Shown here: positions 8,490-18,130 of the stretch, one piece after another
Numbering within the stretch: position 1 is the first letter of the stretch
Layout: each line of letters begins with the position of its first letter
DNA from: Roseiarcus sp963806935
GTDB lineage: Bacteria > Pseudomonadota > Alphaproteobacteria > Rhizobiales > Beijerinckiaceae
Assembly: GCA_963806935.1 (NCBI GenBank)
Contig: CAWEAT010000013.1
Coordinates: 46,622-110,621 of the forward strand
Reading direction: 5' to 3'
Length of the DNA stretch: 64,000 nt
The notes under the pieces: model-generated
Databases searched by the model: none
Seen by the model: only the letters and a program-made list of their open reading frames with translations
What the model was told of the DNA's origin: nothing
Made by a program: the position numbers and the translations under genes

Positions 8490-9425
8490 ATGAAGCGCGT
8501 TCAATATCTCCATTTTGGCGCACCGGATGAACTGCGGCTGGACGAGGTGAAGACACCGGACGCGGGGCGGGGCCAAATTCGCGTTCTGGTCAGGGCTGCA
8601 GCAGCCAACCCGATGGACTGGAAAATTCGCCGGGGCGAGATGAAGGCGATTTCCGGGTCCCGGTTTCCGCGCGGCCTGGGCCACGATTTCGCTGGTGTGG
8701 TCGAAGCCGTGGGGCCGGGGGTGGAGCGGCTCAAGGTGGGTGATGAAGTCTTTGGCGTCACCTCCATCCGTCAAGCAGGCGCGTTCGCCGAATACGTCGT
8801 TGCAGACGAAAAAAACGTTGGGCTTAAGCCGCCCTCCATCTCGTTCGAGCAGGCCGCCGCCTTGACCATAGTGAGCCTGACGGCCTGGAACGCGCTGGCA
8901 GCGAAGGCAAAGCTCAGAGCTGGCCAGTCGGTCTTCATCACCGGGTGTCTGGGCGGGGTGGGACGTTCGGCGGTGCAGATAGCGCGCATGCGCGGCGCAA
9001 ACATCGTCGGCAGTTGTAGCGCGTCCGGACGCGAGGAAGCGCTGGCGCTAGGCGCGAGCGAGGTGGTCGATTATCGCGCCTTCGACATCGCTCCGTATCG
9101 ACATCGCTTCGACGTGGTCTTCGATACGGCGGGCGCGTTGTCGCTGAGCCAATGCGGCGCGATGCTCAAACGTCATGGCATGTCGCTGCACATCGTCCCC
9201 ACGTTCGCCAAGATGGTTGGTTGCCTGCTCCCGTCGCGACATCACCTGGTGTTCGGCAACCCGAACCCGCAATGCATGGCCGGCATCGCCGAGGCCTTCG
9301 AGCGGGGCCAGCTCGTCCCGGCGATCGGCCGCATCGTGCCGCTATCCGAGGCGATATCGGCCGTCGTCGAACTCGAGAGGACAGGCTCCCCTAAGGGAAA
9401 GCTGGTGATCGTTCCCATGCGATAG
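8490..9425 (+). CDS. NAD(P)-dependent quinone-oxidoreductase-like MDR protein
   Basis: This 311-residue medium-chain dehydrogenase/reductase belongs to the zinc-free quinone oxidoreductase group. The catalytic-domain hallmark RGLGHDFAGVVEAVGPGVERLKVGDEVFG is followed by a Rossmann motif (FITGCLGGVGRSAVQIAR). No structural or catalytic zinc ligands are seen. I chose the ATG at 8490 (KRVQYLHFG start, GAGGT upstream) over 8454. The substrate is unknown; such enzymes reduce quinones or alpha,beta-unsaturated carbonyls with NADPH. It appears to be a single-gene unit. Confidence 0.86.
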   Translation: MKRVQYLHFGAPDELRLDEVKTPDAGRGQIRVLVRAAAANPMDWKIRRGEMKAISGSRFPRGLGHDFAGVVEAVGPGVERLKVGDEVFGVTSIRQAGAFAEYVVADEKNVGLKPPSISFEQAAALTIVSLTAWNALAAKAKLRAGQSVFITGCLGGVGRSAVQIARMRGANIVGSCSASGREEALALGASEVVDYRAFDIAPYRHRFDVVFDTAGALSLSQCGAMLKRHGMSLHIVPTFAKMVGCLLPSRHHLVFGNPNPQCMAGIAEAFERGQLVPAIGRIVPLSEAISAVVELERTGSPKGKLVIVPMR

Positions 9426-9668
9426 CCGACAACAACGAGCGTCCACTTCGGCGTAGGATTTGGTCCCGCCTCATTTCCAAAAGCTCCCCGCCCAGGGTCC
9501 GCCGGGCCGGATGGCAGCTTCGGGCAGTGGGTCCGCCCGAAGAATGACTTTGACTGAGACGGCCCGCCCAAGGGCTCCGAGATATCGCTCCTGTCAGCGA
9601 TTGACGGCGCCCGGGCGCCCGTGTTGGTGCTAGTCTCTTCCGCCTGCATTACCGGAAGGGATGGCGCC

Positions 9669-10433
9669 ATGCTGTTTGCCATGAGTGGTCTTGAAGGATG
9701 CGCGATTCGGGCGACCGACGGCCGCATCGGCGCCGTCAAGGACTTCCTGTTCGACGACCGAAGCTGGAAAATCCGCTGGATGGTGGTCGACACCGGCGAT
9801 TGGCTGCCCGGCCGCAAGGTGCTGGTCCACCCGTCAGCCATCGCTCCGCTCGCGGTTCCGACAAAGCCGCGGTTGCCGATGCTGAGCGCGGGCGAAACGC
9901 TCGAAGTGTCCGTCAATCTGACCCGGCAGCAGATCGAGGCCAGTCCCGAAGCGCGCGAAGACGACCCGGTGACGAAGGATATGGAGGCGCTGCTCTACGA
10001 TTATTACGGGTGGGATCCCGGTTGGAGCGGCGCCAATTTCAGCGAAAACGGCGTCGTCGCCGAAGCGGCCGAGGATCGGGCGAAGGGCATCGAGACTGCT
10101 CCCGACGGCGAACCGGGCCTGCGCAGCGCGGCTTCAGTCAAAGAGTATCGTGTCCACGCCTCCGACGGCGAACTCGGCCATGTCGAGAACCTCCTCGCCG
10201 ACGACGCCAGCTGGGACATTCGGTATCTCGTCATCGCGACCAGGAACTGGTGGCCGGGCAAGACCGTCCGGTTGGCGCCCAACGCGGTGACCGACGTCGA
10301 TTGGGTGGATCGTGAGGTCAAGCTGAACGTCACCCGCGAACAGGTGCAGTCAGCCCCGGCCTGGGACCCGCTCGCGATGGCCGATGAGATCAGCGAACAG
10401 CAGTTGCGCCGCCATTTCGGCTGGCCGGGCTAG
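9669..10433 (+). CDS. Double PRC-barrel domain protein
   Basis: The 254-residue protein has two copies of the PRC-barrel beta fold, at about residues 8-95 (GCAIRATDGRIGAVKDFLFD) and 155-245 (YRVHASDGELGHVENLLAD). A linker rich in acidic residues separates them. PRC-barrels occur in photosynthetic reaction centres, RimM and many stress-related bacterial proteins, usually as binding domains. I chose the ATG at 9669 because GGAAGGG lies seven bases upstream and the barrel begins soon after. The exact role is unknown. It ends 79 bases before the preferred start of the PPTase gene. Confidence 0.85.
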   Translation: MLFAMSGLEGCAIRATDGRIGAVKDFLFDDRSWKIRWMVVDTGDWLPGRKVLVHPSAIAPLAVPTKPRLPMLSAGETLEVSVNLTRQQIEASPEAREDDPVTKDMEALLYDYYGWDPGWSGANFSENGVVAEAAEDRAKGIETAPDGEPGLRSAASVKEYRVHASDGELGHVENLLADDASWDIRYLVIATRNWWPGKTVRLAPNAVTDVDWVDREVKLNVTREQVQSAPAWDPLAMADEISEQQLRRHFGWPG

Positions 10434-10512
10434 AGGGGGCGACGATCGCGACGCGGGGCGGAATGGCGGGCGCTCTCGCACAGCCCCGCCAGATCGTTCC
10501 GGATCTAGCGAC

Positions 10513-11178
10513 GTGACTCGCGACGAGGCCGACGGCGCGGCTTCGTCGGACCTTTCGGCTCGGCTGGAGATGCTGGCGCGCGCGGCTCATCCGGAGCTCC
10601 GCGCGGGGGCCCGCGAGATCGCGGTTGGCGACGAGTTGGCGCTGACCGCGGCGGAGCTTCGACCAATGGACCGCGCGGTCGCTTCGGTGCGTCGCGCGAG
10701 CGGAGCGGCGAGGATCGTCGCCAGGGCGCTGCTGGCGAAGCTCGGCGCTTCGCCGGAAAGCGAGCTGCCCCGCTCCGCGTCCCGCGCGCCCCGGTGGCCG
10801 CCGGGCTTTGTCGGTTCGCTGGCCCATGATGATCAATACGCCGTGGCCGCGGTCGCGCGCGCCTCCGCGATCCTGAGCGTCGGGATCGACATCGAGCCGC
10901 CGCTGCCGCTGCCGGAGGACTTGCTCGACATGATCGCCACCGCGAACGAACGCCGCGAGCTCAAAGGCGATCTCGTCTCGGCCCGCCTGCTTTTCTGCAT
11001 CAAGGAGGCCGTCTACAAGGCCACACATCCAATCGACGGCGTGTTTCTGGAGCATCACGACGTCGAAGTCCGGTTGACCGACTCGGTGGCCTTCACCAAG
11101 TCCGGACACAGTCTCTTGATCCATACGATGGCGCGCCCGAGGCTGATTGCTCTAGCGCTGTTAACATCTCAAGACTAA
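10513..11178 (+). CDS. 4'-phosphopantetheinyl transferase (Sfp/EntD type)
   Basis: PPTases transfer phosphopantetheine from CoA to carrier-protein serines. This one sits 28 bases upstream of the NRPS gene and most likely activates its two T domains. The motifs are present in order: GSLAHDDQYAVAA, the Mg-binding SVGIDIEP, and FCIKEAVYKATHP. The organisation resembles the EntD/NpT group. The start is uncertain. A longer frame reaches 10384 but overlaps the PRC-barrel gene, so I prefer the GTG at 10513; ATG 10570 is also possible. It is very likely cotranscribed with the NRPS. Confidence 0.9.
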   Translation: MTRDEADGAASSDLSARLEMLARAAHPELRAGAREIAVGDELALTAAELRPMDRAVASVRRASGAARIVARALLAKLGASPESELPRSASRAPRWPPGFVGSLAHDDQYAVAAVARASAILSVGIDIEPPLPLPEDLLDMIATANERRELKGDLVSARLLFCIKEAVYKATHPIDGVFLEHHDVEVRLTDSVAFTKSGHSLLIHTMARPRLIALALLTSQD

Positions 11179-11206
11179 ACTCCCGCGCGCCGTCCTGGGC
11201 AGGGGC

Positions 11207-14200
11207 TTGGGGACCCAAGGGCGTGGCGCGGCCAATATCGGCTCCGCCCCGCCCAACGGGAAAAAGGTCCCGTATGCTGCAGCAATTCTGGGGCCTCCAT
11301 TGGGGTATGCGGATCATCAATCGCGCGACGCGCTCGAGGGCGCGCGCGTAGCCTCGTCGCCGATCGAGGCGGCGGGCCTGACCGGCCGCGAGGCGCCGGA
11401 AGCCGAACCTCCGCCGCAGCTCGACGCCGCCGAGCGGCATCGGGTGCTGGTCGAGTGGAACGCGACCGAGGCCGACTATCCGCACGACAAATGCGTGCAC
11501 GAACTCGTCGAAGCCCAGGTCGCGCGGACGCCCGATGCGATCGCGGTCGTTTGCGACAGTGAACGGCTGACCTACGCAGAACTCAACGCCAGCGCCAACC
11601 GTCTCGCCCATCATCTGCGCGCCCTGGGGGTGCGGCCAGACGACCGGGTCGCGATCTGCGCCGAGCGCAGCCTTGAGATGGTGGTGGGCCTGGTCGCGAT
11701 CCACAAGGCCGGCGGCGCCTATGTGCCGCTTGACCCCGGCTACCCGGCCGAGCGGCTGGCGTACATGCTCGGGGACAGCGCGCCCGTCGCGGTTTTGACC
11801 CACGGCCCAGCGCGGGCCGCGCTCGAAGAGGGCATGGCGGCGCTGGCGGATCGTCCGCCGATCCTCGACGTCGGGGAGGACGCGGCATGGAGCCGGAACT
11901 CATCCGCCAACCCCGACCCTGCCGCGGTCGGTCTCACGTCCCGCCATCTCTCCCATGTCATCTATACCTCCGGATCGACGGGCCAGCCCAAGGGCGCGAT
12001 GAACGAGCACCGGGGCTTGGTCAATCGCCTCGCCTGGGGGCAAAAGGCCTATGGGCTCAGCCCCGACGACCGGCTCCTGCAAAAAACGCCGTTCAGTTTT
12101 GATGTTTCGGCGTGGGAATTTTTCTGGCCTCTGCTGGACGGCGCCAGGCTCGTGATGGCGCGTCCCGGCGGGCACAGGAATCCGGCCTATCTGATCGAGA
12201 CCGTCGAGCGTGAGGCGATCACCACCTTGCACTTCGTGCCCTCGATGATGGGGGCTTTCCTCGAAGTGGCGGAAGCCTCGACATGCGCCAGCCTGAGGCG
12301 CGTGTTCACGAGCGGCGAAGCGTTGTCCCCCGGCCTTGTGCGGCTGTTCCATGAGCGGCTTCCGGGAGTTGAGCTGCACAACCTCTACGGACCGACGGAG
12401 ACCGCGATCGAGGTGACGGCCTGGAGCTCTCCAGCCGGGACCCCGGCGGCGAACGTTCCGATCGGCCGTCCGATCGCAAACACCCGGATCTATATTCTGG
12501 ACCGCTTTCGCGAGCCGGTCCCGATCGGCGAACCCGGCGAGATACATATTGGCGGGGTGCAAGTCGGCAGGGGCTATCTCAACCGGCCTGAGCTGACCGC
12601 CGAGCGATTCATCGCCAATCCGTTCGTGGCGGGAGAGCGGCTCTACCGGACCGGGGACCTTGGCCGGTTCCGGTCCGACGGGACGATCGATTATCTCGGC
12701 CGCAACGATTTCCAGGTGAAGATCCGCGGCTTCCGGATCGAGCTTGGCGAGATCGAGGCCCGACTGGCGGAGCATCGGGGCGTGCGCGAAGCCTTTGTGC
12801 TCGCGCGGGAAGACGCGCCCGGCGACAGCCGGCTCGTGGCTTATTACACAACGCCGGCGGATGGCGCCGCCCCCGGGGCCGAGGCGCTGAGGGCGCATCT
12901 CGCCGCGAGCCTGCCCGAGTACATGGTTCCGGCGGCCTATGTCCGGCTCGAGGCGCTGCCGCTGAACGCCAACGGCAAGCTCGATCGCAGCGCGCTTCCG
13001 GCGCCGGACAGAAACGCCTTCGCCGCCCCCGGCTACGAGCCGCCTCAGGGCAAGACCGAAGAGACCCTGGCGGGGATCTGGGCCGCCCTGCTCCGGGTGG
13101 AGCGCGTCGGGCGCCATGACAACTTCTTCGAACTCGGCGGCCACTCGCTGCTCGGGGTCAGAATGCTTTCGCGGCTGCGGCAGGCGTTGAGCGCGGACCT
13201 GCCGCTGGCGGATCTTTTCGCCAGGCCCACTCTGGCCGGGTTTTCGGCCGCTGCGGAAGTGGGGGCCCGCAGTCCCTTGCCGGCGATCGGACCGGCGGGC
13301 CGCGCCAGCGCGCCGCCGCTCTCGTTCGCGCAGCAGCGGCTGTGGTTCCTGGCGCAGATCGACGGCGTCAGCGAAGCCTACCACATCCCGTTGAACGTGC
13401 GGCTGAGGGGCGAATTGCACAAGCACGCCCTGCGCCGCGCGCTCGACCGCCTGGTCGCGCGGCACGAGGCGCTGCGAACCACTTTTGTCGCTGTCGACGG
13501 TCAGGCGGTTCAGCACATCGCTCCTCCGGACGTTGGGTTTGCGCTCGAGGAACATGACCTCGCGGGTGAGCGCGACCCCGAAGGCGCGCTGCAAAGGCTT
13601 GTCGCCGAGGAGAGCGCCGGGGCGTTCGACCTGCAACGCGGCCCGTTGGCCCGGGGACGGCTCATCCGGATCGGCGATCGCGACCACGCGCTTGTGATCA
13701 CCCTGCATCATATCGTCTCCGACGGCTGGTCGATGGGCGTTCTCAATCGCGAACTGAGCGCGCTCTACGCCGCGTTCAGCGGCGGACGGGCGGATCCGCT
13801 GCCGGGTCTTGCGATCCAATACGCGGATTACGCGGTCTGGCAGCGCCGCTGGCTCTCCGAAGCGATGCGGCGGGAGCAGGCCGACTATTGGCGCCGCACC
13901 CTCGCCGGCGCGCCCGCGGTTCTCAATTTGCCACTCGACCGCCCGCGTCCGTCCAAGCAGGATTACGCGGGCGCGGCCTTGCGGCTCGAGTTCGACGAGC
14001 GGCTCACCGCGGCCTTGAAGGCCCTCAGCCTGCGGCGCGGAACGACGCTCTTCATGACGCTGTTGGCCGGCTGGGCGGCGCTGCTGTCGCGACTGTCCGG
14101 CCAGGAGGACGTGGTGATCGGCGCGGCCGTCGCCAACCGCGGCCAGGTCGAGATCGAGCCCCTGATCGGCTTCTTCGTCAATAGCCTGGCGCTCCGGGTC

Positions 14201-17200
14201 GATCTCTCGGGAGATCCTTCGGTCGGAGAGCTTCTCGACCGGGTCAAGACGCGGGTTCTCGACGCGCGGCGGCGCGAGGACCTGCCGTTCGAGCATGTGG
14301 TGGAGATTGTGCGGCCGCCGCGAAGCCTTGCGTATGAGCCGATCTTCCAGACGATGTTCGCCTGGCAGAACCATGACGAGGAGCCCCTCGAACTGCCCGG
14401 CCTGACGACGATCCCGATGGACGAGCCGCCGCGTTTCCACGCCAAATGCGATCTCACGCTGAGCCTCGGCGAGGCCGGCGGCCGCATCGTCGGCGATCTC
14501 GAGTATTCAACCGCCCTGTTCGACCGCGAAACAATCGAGCGTCACGGCGGATACCTTAGCCGGATGCTCGAGGCGATGGCGGCGGACGAGACGCAGGCGG
14601 TCGATCGGCTGCCGCTGCTCGGCGAGGCCGAGCGGCACCGGCTGCTGGTCGAATGGAACGCGACCGAAACCAACACTCCGCAGCACGCAGGCGTGCATGA
14701 GCTGGTCGAGGCGCAAGCGGCGCGAACGCCGCAGGCGTGCGCTCTCGTGCACGACGACCGCCGGCTGACCTATGCCGAACTCGACGCCAGCGCCAACCGC
14801 CTCGCCCGTCGCCTGAGAGCTCTGGGGGTAGGGCCGGACGACCGGGTGGCGATCGCGCTTGAACGGTCGATCGGCCTCGTCGTCGCCCAACTGGCGATTC
14901 TCAAATGCGGCGCAGCCTATGTGCCCCTTGACCAAACTGCTCCGCCCCAGCGCCAGGCGTTCATGATCAACGACTGCGGCGCCCACGTCGTCTTGACCGG
15001 CGGGGGCGCAATCGCGCCCGAGATCGACGGCGTGACGCCGATCGACATCGACCACGACACGCCGGGCGGACCGGACGGGCGCGATTGGGAATCCTCGGCC
15101 GCCGGGGAGGCGACGGCCTATGTCATCTATACGTCCGGCTCCAGCGGCGAACCCAAGGGCGTTCTCACCCCGCACCGGGCGATCGTACGGCTCGCGGTCA
15201 ATAACGGCTACGCCGACTTCCAGTCGACCGACCGCGTCGCCTTCGCCTCCAACCCGGCCTTCGACGCCAGCACCATGGAGGTGTGGGCGACGCTGCTGAA
15301 CGGCGGCGCTGTCGTCATCGTCGACCAGGCAACCCTGCTCGATCCTCAACGGTTCGGGCGGTGGCTCGAGCGGCACGCGATCACCGTGCTCTGGCTGACC
15401 GCGGGGCTCTTTCACCAATACGCCGACGTGCTGGCCGCCCCGTTCGCGCGCCTGCGCATTCTGATCACCGGAGGCGATGTGGTGGACCCGCGGGTTGCGG
15501 CGCGCGTTCTCGAGAGGAGCCGGCCGCAGCGCCTGCTCAACGGCTACGGCCCCACCGAAACGACGACTTTCGCCGCCACTTACCAAATTCGTGAGGTCGC
15601 GCCCTCGGCGACAAGCATTCCGATCGGGCGGCCGATTGCGAACACGCGAATCTATATTGTCGACAAATATCGCGAACCCGTCCCTATCGGCGCGGCGGGC
15701 GAGATTCTTATCGGCGGACAAGGCGTCGCAAGCGGCTATCTCAACCGGCCCGAGCTGACGGCGGAGCAATTCATCGCCAGCCCGTTCGTGGCGGGAGAGC
15801 GGCTTTACCGGACCGGCGATCTTGGCCGGTTCCGGGCCGACGGGACGATCGAGTTTCTCGGCCGCAATGATTTCCAGGTGAAGATCCGGGGGTTCCGGAT
15901 CGAGCCTGGCGAGATCGAAGCGCGGCTCGCCGAGCATCCCGGGGTGCGCGAAGCGATCGTGCTGGCGCGGGACGACGCGCCTGGCGACAAGCGACTCGTG
16001 GCCTACATCACGCCGCGGGCGGATACGCCGCCGCCCGAAGCCGAGACGCTGCGCGCGCATCTTTCCGCCAGCCTCCCCGACTACATGGTTCCGGCGGCCT
16101 ATGTTCGGCTCGAAACGCTGCCCTTGACCGCGAACGGCAAGCTCGACCGCCAGGCCTTGCCCGCGCCGGACATGAGCGCCTTCGGGGCTCGAGGCTACGA
16201 ACCTCCGGTCGGCGACATCGAAGAGCGCCTGGCGCGGATTGTCGCCGATCTCTTGAGACTCGAGCGCGTCGGCCGGCACGAGAATTTTTTCGACCTCGGC
16301 GGCCACTCTCTGCTCGCAATTCGCCTGCTGTCGGGGATCGGCGCGACATTCAAGACGAATCTGCCGCTGTCGACCGTTTTTCATTCGCCAACCATCGCCG
16401 CGCTGGCTCAATTGCTTCAAACGCAGAGCGCGCCGCCGAAGTGGTTCTCGTTGATTCCAATTCAGCGGGGACATTCCCGCCCTCCGTTATTTTGCATTGA
16501 AATCACCGGCGGTGAATTTTTCGAGGTCATCGGCGCCGATCAGCCGGTTTACAATCTCCGTTTCGGCGTTGGATCGCTGCCGGGGAGCGTCCTCAGGCTG
16601 CCGATGATTGAGGCGCTCGCTACTCACTACATCGAAGAGCTCCGCTTGGTTCAGCCAAAAGGCCCGTATTTTCTGATCGGCTATTCCTGGGGCGGCTTGA
16701 TCGCCTACGAGATGGCGCAACAATTGACGGCCAGCGGAGAGGCCGTCGAGCTTGTCGGTTTGGTGGATACTTACCTGCCGGTGGCACTCAAGCATTCGAT
16801 CGGAGACCGTGCCGTAAAGATAATGTCATACTCGCCTTCGATATTCTTTGAGAGACTAAAATACAAAGCGCGAACAAGATTGACCAAAGAATGGATGAGG
16901 TATAATACAAAACTCGCACTCAGGAAGTGGCGATATGGGCCGACATATTATCGGCCGGATTCCTTCGATGTGGAAACAATTTATACCGTCATGCGGGCCT
17001 ACCGCCGCTTGCCGTATTCCGGGCGAGTTATCCTCTTCAAGGCGACTGAAACCTCCGCCTTACCTTACGGGTTTCATGAATTGCCCGAAATAGAGTGGAA
17101 GCGGCTTGTTGGCCACGGGCTTGAGATTGAACGCCTGCCTTGCGACCACGCGGCGATCATGAAGAACCCCTATGTCGCGCGGATCGCTCATCGGGCGAGA

Positions 17201-17296
17201 GCCGCCATCGACAGGGCGGTGGGGCGCGACCGGCGCGCAAGAGACGAAGTTCGTGAACCCGCGGAGCATTCCGCCGAGACGGTTGCCTCTGACTAA
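11207..17296 (+). CDS. Two-module nonribosomal peptide synthetase, A-T-C-A-T-TE
   Basis: The protein has 2029 residues. Domains in order: A1 about 97-600 (YTSGSTGQPKG 253-263, LYGPTE 393-398, NGKLDR 589-594), T1 with Ser647 in ELGGHSLL, C about 703-1130 (HHIVSDG 834-840), A2 about 1163-1655 (YTSGSSGEPKG 1308-1318), T2 with Ser1701 in DLGGHSLL, and TE about 1745-2000 (GYSWGG Ser1827, Asp1854, His1981). There is no starter C, no epimerase and no reductase. Aligning by eye to GrsA, I read the A1 code as D-V-W-H-F-S-L-I-E-K (Ser-like, with Glu where Asp is usual) and A2 as D-A-M-W-I-G-G-T-F-K (Val-like). The product is therefore perhaps a Ser-Val dipeptide, its diketopiperazine or an oligomer, released by the TE. 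The start is TTG 11207 with a weak SD and is not certain. The TE-coding end is clearly less GC-rich than the rest. Confidence 0.95.
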   Translation: MGTQGRGAANIGSAPPNGKKVPYAAAILGPPLGYADHQSRDALEGARVASSPIEAAGLTGREAPEAEPPPQLDAAERHRVLVEWNATEADYPHDKCVHELVEAQVARTPDAIAVVCDSERLTYAELNASANRLAHHLRALGVRPDDRVAICAERSLEMVVGLVAIHKAGGAYVPLDPGYPAERLAYMLGDSAPVAVLTHGPARAALEEGMAALADRPPILDVGEDAAWSRNSSANPDPAAVGLTSRHLSHVIYTSGSTGQPKGAMNEHRGLVNRLAWGQKAYGLSPDDRLLQKTPFSFDVSAWEFFWPLLDGARLVMARPGGHRNPAYLIETVEREAITTLHFVPSMMGAFLEVAEASTCASLRRVFTSGEALSPGLVRLFHERLPGVELHNLYGPTETAIEVTAWSSPAGTPAANVPIGRPIANTRIYILDRFREPVPIGEPGEIHIGGVQVGRGYLNRPELTAERFIANPFVAGERLYRTGDLGRFRSDGTIDYLGRNDFQVKIRGFRIELGEIEARLAEHRGVREAFVLAREDAPGDSRLVAYYTTPADGAAPGAEALRAHLAASLPEYMVPAAYVRLEALPLNANGKLDRSALPAPDRNAFAAPGYEPPQGKTEETLAGIWAALLRVERVGRHDNFFELGGHSLLGVRMLSRLRQALSADLPLADLFARPTLAGFSAAAEVGARSPLPAIGPAGRASAPPLSFAQQRLWFLAQIDGVSEAYHIPLNVRLRGELHKHALRRALDRLVARHEALRTTFVAVDGQAVQHIAPPDVGFALEEHDLAGERDPEGALQRLVAEESAGAFDLQRGPLARGRLIRIGDRDHALVITLHHIVSDGWSMGVLNRELSALYAAFSGGRADPLPGLAIQYADYAVWQRRWLSEAMRREQADYWRRTLAGAPAVLNLPLDRPRPSKQDYAGAALRLEFDERLTAALKALSLRRGTTLFMTLLAGWAALLSRLSGQEDVVIGAAVANRGQVEIEPLIGFFVNSLALRVDLSGDPSVGELLDRVKTRVLDARRREDLPFEHVVEIVRPPRSLAYEPIFQTMFAWQNHDEEPLELPGLTTIPMDEPPRFHAKCDLTLSLGEAGGRIVGDLEYSTALFDRETIERHGGYLSRMLEAMAADETQAVDRLPLLGEAERHRLLVEWNATETNTPQHAGVHELVEAQAARTPQACALVHDDRRLTYAELDASANRLARRLRALGVGPDDRVAIALERSIGLVVAQLAILKCGAAYVPLDQTAPPQRQAFMINDCGAHVVLTGGGAIAPEIDGVTPIDIDHDTPGGPDGRDWESSAAGEATAYVIYTSGSSGEPKGVLTPHRAIVRLAVNNGYADFQSTDRVAFASNPAFDASTMEVWATLLNGGAVVIVDQATLLDPQRFGRWLERHAITVLWLTAGLFHQYADVLAAPFARLRILITGGDVVDPRVAARVLERSRPQRLLNGYGPTETTTFAATYQIREVAPSATSIPIGRPIANTRIYIVDKYREPVPIGAAGEILIGGQGVASGYLNRPELTAEQFIASPFVAGERLYRTGDLGRFRADGTIEFLGRNDFQVKIRGFRIEPGEIEARLAEHPGVREAIVLARDDAPGDKRLVAYITPRADTPPPEAETLRAHLSASLPDYMVPAAYVRLETLPLTANGKLDRQALPAPDMSAFGARGYEPPVGDIEERLARIVADLLRLERVGRHENFFDLGGHSLLAIRLLSGIGATFKTNLPLSTVFHSPTIAALAQLLQTQSAPPKWFSLIPIQRGHSRPPLFCIEITGGEFFEVIGADQPVYNLRFGVGSLPGSVLRLPMIEALATHYIEELRLVQPKGPYFLIGYSWGGLIAYEMAQQLTASGEAVELVGLVDTYLPVALKHSIGDRAVKIMSYSPSIFFERLKYKARTRLTKEWMRYNTKLALRKWRYGPTYYRPDSFDVETIYTVMRAYRRLPYSGRVILFKATETSALPYGFHELPEIEWKRLVGHGLEIERLPCDHAAIMKNPYVARIAHRARAAIDRAVGRDRRARDEVREPAEHSAETVASD

Positions 17297-17346
17297 GAGT
17301 CGCGGCGGTCCTGATCCGCGCCGGTCAAAGTCGGCCGGCCGCCGGT

Positions 17347-18120
17347 CTATTTCCAGATGAAGGCGAGCGGCCCGCCGGGCGCGGCAAGCAGCCGGAGCGC
17401 CATGGCGCAGCTGACGACGACGATGAGGAGGCGCACGAGCCACGCTCCGGCCCTGAGCGCCGTGCGCGCGCCGAGCCGGGCGCCGAGGAAAGCGCCGGCG
17501 CCCATCGCCAGTCCTGCTCCGACGACGATATGTCCCGACATGGCGTAGACGACGAGGGCGCCGAAGTTGCTGCCGAAATTGCTTGAACGCGCGCCCGCCA
17601 TCGCCGGGATGATGGAAAGGCCGACCAGCACCACAAGGGCGATCATGTAGAAGGAGCCGGCCCCCGGGCCGAATACGCCATCATAGAAGCCGATCGCCGG
17701 CGCGAGGGTCGAAGCGTAGACCCCAGGCGACAGGCGCGGGCGGCGCTGCATATCGCCCAAGTTGGGCGCGAAAGCGAAATAGAGCGCAACGCCGATCAGG
17801 ACGAGCGGCAGCGCCTGGCTCAACAGCGCCCGCGGCGCGAATGGGAGCATCAGCGCGCCGAGAATCGCGCCGACGCAGGCGGCGAGCGCGGCCGGGGCCA
17901 TGTTCGCGTTGATCTTGCCAGCCTTGGCGAAGGCGAGCGTGGCGGAGGCGGTGCCGAACGTGCCCGCGAGCTTGTTGGTCGCGACCGCGGCGACCGGATC
18001 GAGGCCGGCGAGCGCCAACGACGGCAGGGTCAGGAGGCCGCCGCCGCCCGCGATCGCATCGACGAACCCGGAGGCGAATCCGACGAGCGCCAGGACGGCG
18101 AGGACCAGGGGAGACATCAA
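17347..18120 (-). CDS. TauE/SafE (TSUP) family membrane transporter
   Basis: The 257-residue integral membrane protein has about eight hydrophobic segments. It shows both family signature halves: GFVDAIAGGGGLLTLPSLALAGLDPVAAVATNK-type near the N-terminus (residues 18-50) and a GFYDGVFGPGAGSFY repeat at about 145-160. TSUP members export sulfite, sulfoacetate or related anions. The gene is convergent with the NRPS and lies 10 bases downstream of the crotonase gene, so the latter two probably form an operon. A role in exporting the NRPS product is not supported by the family. Confidence 0.9.
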   Translation of the reverse strand: MMSPLVLAVLALVGFASGFVDAIAGGGGLLTLPSLALAGLDPVAAVATNKLAGTFGTASATLAFAKAGKINANMAPAALAACVGAILGALMLPFAPRALLSQALPLVLIGVALYFAFAPNLGDMQRRPRLSPGVYASTLAPAIGFYDGVFGPGAGSFYMIALVVLVGLSIIPAMAGARSSNFGSNFGALVVYAMSGHIVVGAGLAMGAGAFLGARLGARTALRAGAWLVRLLIVVVSCAMALRLLAAPGGPLAFIWK

Positions 18121-18130
18121 GGATGGCCCG

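Noticed and set aside
11900..14440. Very long minus-strand open frame (846 codons) opposite the NRPS
   Set aside because: It mirrors the NRPS coding frame, is low-complexity Arg/Gly/Ala-rich and has no motif. GC-rich codon usage opens antisense frames here; the plus-strand NRPS has clear domains.
14507..16474. Second long minus-strand frame (655 codons) opposite the NRPS
   Set aside because: Same reason: a shadow of the A2-T2 region, with no recognisable protein pattern.
17347..18120. TauE-like gene as a dedicated exporter of the NRPS product
   Set aside because: It is on the opposite strand, paired with a crotonase, and the family moves small sulfur or carboxylate anions rather than peptides.
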